A DNA stretch of 64,000 nucleotides from Amycolatopsis rubida (GTDB lineage: Bacteria > Actinomycetota > Actinomycetes > Mycobacteriales > Pseudonocardiaceae), in assembly GCF_900115345.1 (NCBI RefSeq), contig NZ_FOWC01000021.1, positions 62,001-126,000 on the forward strand. Reading direction: 5' to 3'. The position numbers were made by a program, and so were the translations under genes. Of this stretch, positions 49,509 through 58,393 are shown one piece after another. How positions within the stretch are numbered: position 1 is the first letter of the stretch; the number at the start of each line of letters is the position of its first letter. The notes beneath the pieces were generated by a model. That model was not told the origin of the DNA. It saw nothing but the letters and a program-made list of their open reading frames with translations, and did no database searches.

Positions 49509-50276
49509 ATGCTGCGAACCATCCTCCGCACCACCGTCGCATCGGGAGCCATCGCCGCCGCCGTGTTCGCCGCGAACCCGGCGTCGGCCGCGCAGTCGCC
49601 GACCGGACCGTCCTCCTCGGACACCGCCGCGATCTCCGGCCTGCTCGCCAGCCCGGACACCACAGCCCGCCTCGCGCACACCAAGTTCCCCGGTGCCGCG
49701 CCGGCAGCCGCGCACGCCACCCGCGCCGCGGCTGAAGCCAGCACCCAGATCCCGGTCTACGAACCGACCGCGGCCTTCGTCAACGGCGAATCCGACGTCC
49801 CGGCCGCCCTCGCGTACGTCGCGTCCCCGGCTCACCTCGCCGACGGCCGCGCCGCGACCGTGTGGGCCCAGCCGAGCCAGAACGGGTGGCAGGTCATCAA
49901 CGTCGCCTCCGGCAACGACGAACAGGCCCACGCGGCGGCCGCGCACGGCGGCTATCTGCTGCACGAACCGCAGGTCAACGCCTGGTATTCGGTCAACGGC
50001 GACACCGTGACTGTCCTCGACGGCGCAGTCTCCGGCGTCCCGGCGGGCACCCGCGTCACGCTGGCGGCCTACCGAGCCGAACTGCAGAAGCGCTACGGCG
50101 ACAAGCTGCCCGGCTCGATCTACGACAAGACCGGCGCGGGCGGCGGTTACGCCGTCGCCGTTCCGAACACCGGCGGGGACGGAAGCCCGGCCACCGCACT
50201 CGCCATCGGCGGGGCGGCCGCGGCAGCCGCGGGCGGCGCGTTCCTCCTGCGCCGCCGCTCCCAGCACAGCAAGTGA
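49509..50276 (+). CDS. Secreted protein with C-terminal sorting signal
   Basis: 255 residues. A signal peptide spans about 1-28 (ending ASAAQSP). The body is Ala-rich with AAFVNGESDVPAALAYVASP and YLLHEPQVNAWYSVNGDTVT. It ends VPNTG (218-222), a hydrophobic stretch (ATALAIGGAAAAAAGGAFLL) and RRRSQHSK, the classic sortase sorting signal with Val in place of Leu. It would be anchored to peptidoglycan. Cotranscribed with the protease (3-bp gap); it may be its anchor, inhibitor or target. No family recognised. Confidence 0.75.
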   Translation: MLRTILRTTVASGAIAAAVFAANPASAAQSPTGPSSSDTAAISGLLASPDTTARLAHTKFPGAAPAAAHATRAAAEASTQIPVYEPTAAFVNGESDVPAALAYVASPAHLADGRAATVWAQPSQNGWQVINVASGNDEQAHAAAAHGGYLLHEPQVNAWYSVNGDTVTVLDGAVSGVPAGTRVTLAAYRAELQKRYGDKLPGSIYDKTGAGGGYAVAVPNTGGDGSPATALAIGGAAAAAAGGAFLLRRRSQHSK

Positions 50277-50280
50277 TCCC

Positions 50281-50310
50281 TCGGCGGCAGGGGTACGCCC
50301 CTGCCGCCGA
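50281..50310. terminator. Bidirectional terminator, 13-bp perfect stem
   Basis: TCGGCGGCAGGGG (50281-50293), loop TACG, and its exact inverse (50298-50310), between the wall protein stop and the convergent HxlR remnant stop. Confidence 0.8.
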
Positions 50311-50580
50311 TCACTGCCCGGCGACCGGGAGAACGTCCGCCTGCGACACGAGCGGCCGCAGCGCGCCGAACGCCTCGCGGCCCGGTGTCGTCAACGCGTA
50401 GGGCGATTCGCCGGTCTGGTGCACCAAACCGGCCTCGCCGAGTTCGACCAGGAATCGCCGCAAGACGCTCGAAGACATCCCGTCGTACCGTTGCCGCAGA
50501 GCGCGAAACCCGAGGGCGTCGATCTGCAGCTCCCCCACGATCCGCAGGCACCACCGCCGCGCCTCCTCGTGCTTCGATTT
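50311..50580 (-). pseudogene. HxlR-type regulator, 5' truncated
   Basis: The frame ending at 50311 reads EARRWCLRIVGELQIDALGF, RALRQRYDGMSSSVLRRFLV, ELGEAGLVHQTGESPYALTT, which is the HxlR winged helix (helix, turn, wing LTTPGREAFGAL). The N-terminal Cys-containing segment and a start codon are missing; upstream, the frame runs into antisense of the nitronate monooxygenase remnant. I read it as truncated by a deletion that fused it to that neighbour. Confidence 0.7.
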
Positions 50581-51209
50581 CCGAAGCAGGTCTGCGCCAC
50601 GCTCGGCATCGACGTGCCGATCGGCTCCGCGAGCGGTCTCGAACGCGAGCGGTCTGGGACGCTCGCGCTCACCTGGACCGACCCGGACGAGGCGATCCGC
50701 CGGATCCGCGAGGTGCGCCGCCGCACCGACCGTCCGTTCGCGGTCAACCTCGTGCTCGGCTTCCCGATCGGCGACGTGCTCGACGCCTGCCTCGCCGAGG
50801 AGGTCCCGCCAGGATCTCCGCACGTGTGAAGGACACGCAGCTGATCCACACCGCAGGTTCGGTCGCCGGAGCACGACAAGCGGCGGAGGCAAGCGTCGAC
50901 GCTCGTGCTGGTGGACGCGGTCGACCCGATTCCCGTGCTCGCCGCAGTACTCGCTCTCGGAGCGCAAGGCGGCTGGCCCGGCACGCCGCACCGCGTCTTG
51001 CGCAATTCGACGCTCACGCAAGGGCAATCGACGGGCCAACCGCGAACGGACCCCTCCCGGCGAAGGCGGCCGGAAACCCAGGGCATCGCTACGCTGACAT
51101 GGTTCCCGTGCCGGGCATGACCGGAGACCTCGAAGCTCTGGCGCACTACGCCGGGCGGTCCGCGGGATTGGTCCGGAACATCGCCCCAGCAGCGGAAATC
51201 GTCGGCTAA
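50578..51209 (+). pseudogene. Nitronate monooxygenase remnant, several deletions and frameshifts
   Basis: Pieces of the family appear in order but in different frames: GIDVPIGSASGLER and PDEAIRRIREVRRRTDRPFA, VNLVLGFPIGDVLDACLAEE (to about 50810); ARVKDTQLIHTAGSVAGARQ (from about 50820); LVDAVDPIPVLAAVLALGAQ (about 50905-50970); and the C-terminal GMTGDLEALAHYAGRSAGLV with NIAPAAEIVG to TAA at 51207. The catalytic His/Gly-rich segment between the second and third parts is missing. The original enzyme would have oxidised alkyl nitronates with FMN. It overlaps the LysR stop by 4 bp. Confidence 0.72.
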
Positions 51210-52108
51210 GCTTGTTCCACCGCCGCCGGAAGCCCGACCGGCTGCCGCAGCGCGTCGAGCACCGCGTTCACCGCCGCCCGCCGCGGCGATCCACGCCGGG
51301 TGACCGCGACGATCGTGCGCGTCACCGGCGTCGCCAGCGCTTTCGTCGCGACCCGGTACCGCGGGTCCACCGCCAGCCCGGGCAGCAACGCGAGCGACAG
51401 CCCGGCCTCGACGTGCTGCAACGTCATCAGGTAGTTGCTGAACCGGCACACCACGCGCGGCTCGAATCCCGATTCGCGGCAGAGCCGCAGCGTCAGATTC
51501 GCCATGTAGGACGGGGGAATGTCGAGCGCCCACGGTTCGCCCGCGTAGTCCGCGAGCACCGCGGGCCCTGGCGGGCACGGCCGGTCGAGCGCGGTGACCA
51601 GCACGATCGGGTCGGTCGCCAGCCGGATGATTTCGAGGTCGGGGCCGAGCGGCAGGTCGGCGAAGTCGGTGGTGGTGATGACCACGTCGCTGTCGCCCGC
51701 CCGCAGCGCCGGGACGCTTTCGTGCGGTTCCCGTTCCGCCAGTTCGGTTTCCAGCCGCGGATAGGTCCGCGCCAGACGGATCACGGCGGGCACGGCGAAG
51801 GTGTGGATCGCGCTCTGGAACGCGCCGATCCGCACCAGCCCGGCCGGTTCGTCGCCGCGCAGTTCGGCCTCGACCGCGTCGAGATGGTCCAGGATCGCCC
51901 GCGCCTGCCGGGCCAGTTTCTCCCCGGCCGGAGTCAGCCGGACGCGGCGGCCGGTGCGTTCCAGCAGCCGGGTGCGGGTTTCGGTCTCCAGCAGCGCGAG
52001 CTGATGCGAGACCGTGGAGGCGCTCAGATTCACGTCCTGCGCCACCGCGCGAACCGTGCCCAGCACGGCGAGCCGGCTCAGCAGCCGCAGCCGCCACGGG
52101 TTCAACAT
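51206..52108 (-). CDS. LysR-family transcriptional regulator
   Basis: 300 residues from ATG 52108; ATG 52132 is possible. The HTH (about 1-60) reads RLRLLSRLAVLGTVRAVAQD, VNLSASTVSHQLALLE. The effector domain (about 88-290) contains LVRIGAFQSAIHTFAVPAVI and GLSLALLPGLAVD. It is divergent from the aminotransferase across 87 bp, the standard LysR arrangement, so it probably activates that gene in response to its substrate. Confidence 0.87.
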   Translation of the reverse strand: MLNPWRLRLLSRLAVLGTVRAVAQDVNLSASTVSHQLALLETETRTRLLERTGRRVRLTPAGEKLARQARAILDHLDAVEAELRGDEPAGLVRIGAFQSAIHTFAVPAVIRLARTYPRLETELAEREPHESVPALRAGDSDVVITTTDFADLPLGPDLEIIRLATDPIVLVTALDRPCPPGPAVLADYAGEPWALDIPPSYMANLTLRLCRESGFEPRVVCRFSNYLMTLQHVEAGLSLALLPGLAVDPRYRVATKALATPVTRTIVAVTRRGSPRRAAVNAVLDALRQPVGLPAAVEQA

Positions 52109-52156
52109 GACCCCATCGTTGTTCGACGCCATCGCACAGGCAAGCGGAAACTGTGA

Positions 52157-53458
<1,302 letters not shown>

Positions 53459-53556
53459 TCGGGGCGATTGCCCCTACTCGTCCCGTTCAGGGGTAGGCCC
53501 CGCCCCCGGCCGCCGTTAGCGTGCGCTTGGTCGTCGCTACTGCCGGGGGTGGGGAA

Positions 53557-55917
53557 ATGCGGTCCAAAGCTACCGTCCTGATACTCGTTCTGACGCTGCT
53601 CGGCACCGCGCCGGCCGCATCGGCGAGCACCGGGAACACCGTCGCACTGGACGGCCTTTCCCGCCCGGTCGACCTGCTCGTCGACAAGTGGGGCGTCCCG
53701 CACATCTACGCCGCCAACACCGCGGACCTGTTCTACGCACAGGGATTCACCGTCGCCCGCGACCGGCTCTTCCAGCTCGACACCTGGCGCCGCCGCGGTC
53801 TCGGCCTGCTCAGCGAGGTCCTCGGCGAGTCCTATGTGGACCAGGACCGCGCTGCCCGGCTCTTCCTCTACCGCGGCGACCTGCGGAAGGAATGGGCCGC
53901 CTACGGTCCCGAAGCCAAACTCGCCGCCACCCGGTTCGCCGCGGGGATCAACTCCTACCTCGACTGGCTCGCCAAGCACCCCGAAGCCGCCCCGCCGGAG
54001 TTCGGCAGGCTCGGCTACCAGCCGTCGCGGTGGCAGCCCGAGGACATCGTCCGCATCCGTTCGCACGCGATCGGCGAGAACCTCACGTGGGAGGTCGCCC
54101 GCGCGCACATGGTGTGCCACGCCGGGCCGAACGCGAGCAAGTACCTCCGCAGTCTGCACCCCGACCACGAGGCCGCGGTGCCGGAAGGACTCGCCCCCTG
54201 TTCAGTCCCCGACGACGTGCTCTCCGTGTACGACAAGGCCACCGCGGGCGTCACGTTCCCGAAGGGCGTCGCCGGGAACAAGGACATCGCCGACGCCACC
54301 AGCGGCAGCAACTCCTGGGCGATCGGCCCCGGCCGCACCGCCACCGGACGGCCGATTCTCGCCAACGACCCGCACCGCCGCTCCGACTCGTTGCCCTCCG
54401 GTCGTTACGTCGCCCAGCTCTCCGCGCCCGGGCTGAACCTCACCGGGGCGGGCGAGCCGTGGAACCCGGGCATCGCCATCGGGCACAACGATTCCGTCGC
54501 GTTCGGCCTGACGAACCTGCCGGTCGACCAGACCGATCTCTACGTCTACGACCTCGATCCCGCCGACCACAGCCGGTACCGCTACCGCGGCGGCTGGGAG
54601 CCGATCACCAAGATCACCGAGACCATCCCGGTGCTCGGCGGCCGGCCGGTGACCCGCGAACTGTCCTTCACCCGGCACGGCCCGATCGTGAAGATCGACG
54701 AAGCAGCCAACCGGGCGTTCGCCGTGCGCACCGTGTGGACCGAACCGGGCAGCGCCGCCTACCTCGGCAGCCTGAACTACCAGCGGGCCCGCGATTTCAG
54801 CGAGTTCTCCGCCGGAATGCGCGAGTGGGGCACGCCTGGATCGAACCTCGTCTACGCCGACGTCCACGGCGACATCGGCTACGTCCCCGGCGCGCTGACC
54901 CCGCGCCGCACCGGAGCCGGATACGACGGCCTGCTGCCCGTCCCCGGCGACGGCCGCTACGAGTGGAACGGCTTCCACGCCAACTCCGAACTCCCGTGGC
55001 AGCACAATCCGCCCGCCGGATTCTTCTCCTCCGCCAACGACTACAACCTCCCGCCGGGCTTCCCGGTGGTGTCCAACTACGAATGGCAGCTGCCCTACCG
55101 CAAGGAGCGGATCGACGAGCTGATCAAGTCGACGCCGCGCGCCCGCGTCGCCGATTCGCTCGCCATCCAGCGCGACGAAAAGTCCTTGCTGGCCCCTCGG
55201 CTCGCCCCGTTCCTGCGGAACCTCTCCGCCACGGATCCGGACACCGCGAAGGCGCTCGACGTGCTGCGCGGGTTCGACGGCGTCGCCTCGGTGGATTCCG
55301 CGGCCGCCCCGCTGTACGAAACCTGGCTGCTGAAGTACCTCCACGGCGGCTGGGCGCACGCGACGCTCCCCCAAGCCGCCGCGGATGTCCTCTCCCGCAC
55401 CATCAATCCGGACTTCAGCCTGGTGCTCGCGTCCTTCGCCGACCCGGACGCGTGGTTCGGCACCGGCGGCGCGGCCAAACGCGACAAGCTGATCCTCGAC
55501 ACTCTCCAGCTCGCTTTCCGCGACGTCGCCGGAAAACTCGGCAGCGACCCGGCGAAGTGGCGCTGGGGATCGCTGCAGTACCAGGAGTTCGTGCACCCGG
55601 CGGGCGGCCCGAACGTCGGCCCGATCCCGGTCGGCGGCGACTACCAGACCGTCCACCCGTCGTTCTTCCACCCGTTCACCTACCAGCAGCTCAACGGCGC
55701 GACCTTCACAATGGCGCTCGACGTCGGCGACTGGGACGCGTCGCGGGCGATCAACGCGCCCGGCCAGTCCGGCGATCCGCGCAGCCCGCACTACCGCGAC
55801 CTGAACGACCTGTGGGCGTCCGGCGGCTCGTTCCCCCTGCTGTCGAGCCGCTCGGCCGTCGAACGCAACCTCGACACCCGGATCCGGCTGGTCCCCAAGG
55901 TCACTTCGGGAAGTTAG
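53557..55917 (+). CDS. Secreted penicillin-acylase-family Ntn hydrolase
   Basis: 786 residues from ATG 53557. A signal peptide spans about 1-24 (ending ASAST). The alpha chain runs to about 250, with GVPHIYAANTADLFYAQGFT. The autocatalytic site is ATSG-SNSWAIGPG: Ser251 becomes the N-terminal nucleophile of the beta chain, as in aculeacin and acyl-homoserine-lactone acylases. Later landmarks include ANDPHRRSDSLPSGRYVAQL, GHNDSVAFGLTN and FTRHGPIVK. It would hydrolyse the amide of acylated amines such as lipopeptides, beta-lactams or AHL signals, outside the cell. The last 17 bp overlap the convergent membrane gene. Confidence 0.88.
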   Translation: MRSKATVLILVLTLLGTAPAASASTGNTVALDGLSRPVDLLVDKWGVPHIYAANTADLFYAQGFTVARDRLFQLDTWRRRGLGLLSEVLGESYVDQDRAARLFLYRGDLRKEWAAYGPEAKLAATRFAAGINSYLDWLAKHPEAAPPEFGRLGYQPSRWQPEDIVRIRSHAIGENLTWEVARAHMVCHAGPNASKYLRSLHPDHEAAVPEGLAPCSVPDDVLSVYDKATAGVTFPKGVAGNKDIADATSGSNSWAIGPGRTATGRPILANDPHRRSDSLPSGRYVAQLSAPGLNLTGAGEPWNPGIAIGHNDSVAFGLTNLPVDQTDLYVYDLDPADHSRYRYRGGWEPITKITETIPVLGGRPVTRELSFTRHGPIVKIDEAANRAFAVRTVWTEPGSAAYLGSLNYQRARDFSEFSAGMREWGTPGSNLVYADVHGDIGYVPGALTPRRTGAGYDGLLPVPGDGRYEWNGFHANSELPWQHNPPAGFFSSANDYNLPPGFPVVSNYEWQLPYRKERIDELIKSTPRARVADSLAIQRDEKSLLAPRLAPFLRNLSATDPDTAKALDVLRGFDGVASVDSAAAPLYETWLLKYLHGGWAHATLPQAAADVLSRTINPDFSLVLASFADPDAWFGTGGAAKRDKLILDTLQLAFRDVAGKLGSDPAKWRWGSLQYQEFVHPAGGPNVGPIPVGGDYQTVHPSFFHPFTYQQLNGATFTMALDVGDWDASRAINAPGQSGDPRSPHYRDLNDLWASGGSFPLLSSRSAVERNLDTRIRLVPKVTSGS

Positions 55918-56299
55918 CCCGCATCCGGACGAGCGGGACCGCCGCGCAGGCCAGCAGCACGGCACAGGCCGTCTGCAGCAGCAGGAACCAGGTCGGGCAC
56001 GCGCCCGGGATCAGGTCGACGCCGACCAGCGCGATCGGCGCGACGATCGAGACGAACCGCGCTCGCTGATAAGCCCTGGCCGATCCCTTCGCCGCGAGCA
56101 GGACCAGCCAGTACACGATCACCGCGCTCACCGGCACCAGAGCGGACCGCGTCCACATGAAGCTGGTCGCCGTCCCGTCGGCGACGGCCAGCGCGACGAT
56201 CGTGCCGAAGACGGCCGCGCCCATCGCCCCGTAAGCCACGACGAGCCCCTTCACCAAGCCGAACCGACCGTGGACGGCGGGGCGTTCGATAGTCTGCAT
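55901..56299 (-). CDS. Small membrane protein, unknown
   Basis: 132 residues, four predicted TM helices (about 15-38, 50-68, 82-100, 105-122): GLVVAYGAMGAAVFGTIVAL, VPVSAVIVYWLVLLAA, FVSIVAPIALVGVDLIPGAC, WFLLLQTACAVLLACAAVPL. GGGAG precedes ATG 56299. It is divergent from the histidine kinase at 56482 (182-bp gap), so it may belong to the same signalling unit or be its target. No family recognised. Confidence 0.72.
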   Translation of the reverse strand: MQTIERPAVHGRFGLVKGLVVAYGAMGAAVFGTIVALAVADGTATSFMWTRSALVPVSAVIVYWLVLLAAKGSARAYQRARFVSIVAPIALVGVDLIPGACPTWFLLLQTACAVLLACAAVPLVRMRANFPK

Positions 56300-56481
56300 T
56301 GCTGTTCTCCCTTGTGGTTTCCCGTTGTGCCAGCAACGCTAGGAAGCCGCGGCCGGACCCGGTATGGGTCTGGCCGCACGAGAGGGTGGGGCTGGACCCA
56401 CTCCTGTCCCGCAACGGCGGGAATCCGGCGTTTCGTGGTGCACAGTGGACCGAGAAGCCGGACAGACAAGGGGAAGAAACG

Positions 56482-57726
56482 ATGCGACAGCTACGGTCCT
56501 GGATGCGCGACTGCGGGGTGGGATTCGTCCGCGCCGCCCAGGCGGCCGGGGTGGCTCTGCTGATCCCGGCCGTCTGGGCGGCCGCGGCCGGGCTGTGGCA
56601 GCTGTGGGGCGGCAGCCCGTGGTCGTGGATCGCGCCGTTCATCTGGGCGGCGATCGGGACGCTGGCACTGGCCCGTCCGGTCTGCCGGATGACGCGGGTC
56701 CTGGTCGCGAACTGGACCGGCATCGTCCTGCCGCCCGGATACCGCGAACTGGCGCCGATCACCCAGCTGTCCACCGGATACTGGTGGAACGGCCACTCCT
56801 ACTCGCGCACCCGCGAAGACGCCCGGCGCGAGCAGCGGCTGAAGAACTGGCGCTACGACCCGGCGACCTGGCGGGACCTGCGGTTCGCGCTGATCGCGCC
56901 GTTCTCGTTCGGCCTGGTCGCGCTCGTGCCGCTGCTCGGTGTCGTCGCGGCCGTCCTGACCTTGGCGAATCTCCCGGACGGGTACCTCGCCGGCCTGCTG
57001 GTCACGATCGCGACCGCGCCGTACGCCTGGCGGAGCGTCATCCCGGTGGCCACGCGGTTCCTGGGCGCGTCCGCCACGATGGAACTGGCCGACCGGGTCG
57101 ACACCCTGACCGCCTTGCGCGCGGACACGACCATCGCGCAGGCCGCGGAAATCCGCCGCATCGAACGGGATCTGCACGACGGCGCGCAAGCCCGGCTGGT
57201 GGCGCTCGGCCTCGCACTGGCGACGGCGGAGAAACTGATGGAGACCAATCCCGAGCAGGCCAAGGAATTGCTGCGCGACGCCCGTGCCGGTGCCGCCACG
57301 TCGCTCACCGAACTACGCGAACTGGTCCGCGGCATCAGCCCGCCGGTGCTGAACGAACGCGGCCTCGCCGACGCCGTCCGCGCGATGGCCATGGACATGC
57401 CGGTGGACGTGGCCGTCGAGACCGACCTGCCGCAGCCGCTCGATCCGCCGATCGAATCCGCGCTGTACTTCGGGATCGCCGAACTGCTCGCCAACGCGGT
57501 GAAGCACGCGCACGCCTCGCACGTGCGGATTTCCCTGCTGCAGGAAGGGAATCAGCTGTGCGCCGAGGTCGAGGACAACGGCCGCGGCGGAGCCGGAATC
57601 AATCCGGACGGCGGGCTCGGCGGGCTGCGCCGCCGGCTCGCGGTCTTCGACGGCACTCTGGAGATCACCAGCCCGGAAGGCGGGCCGACCCGAGCGTGGA
57701 TGATGGTGCCATGCGCATCGTCGTAG
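56482..57726 (+). CDS. Sensor histidine kinase, HisKA_3 type
   Basis: 414 residues from ATG 56482. About four TM helices (18-40, 47-65, 134-160, 168-190). The dimerisation box has the phospho-acceptor His232 in RRIERDLHDGAQARLVALGL. The HATPase domain follows (about 325-410): SALYFGIAELLANAVKHAHA and GGLGGLRRRLAVF. There is little outside the membrane, so it may sense a membrane state, as LiaS-type kinases do. Its end overlaps the response regulator by 16 bp. Confidence 0.9.
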   Translation: MRQLRSWMRDCGVGFVRAAQAAGVALLIPAVWAAAAGLWQLWGGSPWSWIAPFIWAAIGTLALARPVCRMTRVLVANWTGIVLPPGYRELAPITQLSTGYWWNGHSYSRTREDARREQRLKNWRYDPATWRDLRFALIAPFSFGLVALVPLLGVVAAVLTLANLPDGYLAGLLVTIATAPYAWRSVIPVATRFLGASATMELADRVDTLTALRADTTIAQAAEIRRIERDLHDGAQARLVALGLALATAEKLMETNPEQAKELLRDARAGAATSLTELRELVRGISPPVLNERGLADAVRAMAMDMPVDVAVETDLPQPLDPPIESALYFGIAELLANAVKHAHASHVRISLLQEGNQLCAEVEDNGRGGAGINPDGGLGGLRRRLAVFDGTLEITSPEGGPTRAWMMVPCASS

Positions 57727-58355
57727 CCGAAGACCTCTACCTGCTGCGGGACGGATTGGTCCGGCTCCTCCAGGCGTACGGCCACGAGGTGGTGGCGACC
57801 GCGACAACCGGCCCGGAAACCGTCGCCGTCCTGCGGGAACACCGGCCGGACGTCGCCGTCGTGGACGTCCGGATGCCGCCGACGCAAACCGACGAAGGCC
57901 TGCGCGCGGTGCTCGCCGCGCGACGCGAGACACCAGGGCTGCCGGTGCTGATCCTGTCGCAGCACGTCGAACAGCTCTACGCCCGCGAACTGCTGGTCGC
58001 CGGGGCCAGCGGCGTCGGATATCTGTTGAAGGACAGCGTTTTCGAGGCCGAGCAGTTCGTCGACGCCCTCGAACGCGTCGCGGCCGGCGGCACGGCGATG
58101 GATCCGGCGGTGATCTCGAAACTGCTCACCAGCGGATCGCCGGACCAGCGCCTCAGCTCACTGACCGGGCGCGAGCGTTCGGTGCTGGAGCTGATGGCGG
58201 AAGGCCTGTCCAACGCGGAGATCGCCCGGCGGCTGTTCCTGAGCGAAAGCGCGATCAGCAAGTACACGACGTCGCTGTTCGGCAAGCTCGGCATCACCGA
58301 CGACGACACCGGCAACCGGCGCGTCCTCGCCGTGCTGACCTACCTCAACTCGTGA
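57711..58355 (+). CDS. NarL/FixJ-type response regulator
   Basis: 214 residues from ATG 57711. The receiver domain (about 1-120) has Asp52 (AVVDVRMPP), an acidic pair near the N-terminus (VVAEDLYLLRDG) and the switch Ser/Lys (LILSQHVEQ, YLLKDS). The LuxR-type HTH (about 150-212) reads LTGRERSVLELMAEGLSNAE, IARRLFLSESAISKY. Cotranscribed with the kinase. The TGA stop (58353-58355) is part of palindrome R4. Confidence 0.92.
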   Translation: MRIVVAEDLYLLRDGLVRLLQAYGHEVVATATTGPETVAVLREHRPDVAVVDVRMPPTQTDEGLRAVLAARRETPGLPVLILSQHVEQLYARELLVAGASGVGYLLKDSVFEAEQFVDALERVAAGGTAMDPAVISKLLTSGSPDQRLSSLTGRERSVLELMAEGLSNAEIARRLFLSESAISKYTTSLFGKLGITDDDTGNRRVLAVLTYLNS

Positions 58356-58393
58356 GTGTTGATCACGGTTCTCACCGTGATCAACACTCACGA
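58350..58393. repeat. Interspersed palindrome R4 (perfect 20-bp arms)
   Basis: TCGTGAGTGTTGATCACGGT (58350-58369), loop TCTC, and its exact inverse (58374-58393). It lies between the convergent response regulator and gltX and contains both stop codons: TGA 58353-58355 on + and TGA 58390-58388 on -. Same family as R1-R3. Confidence 0.92.
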
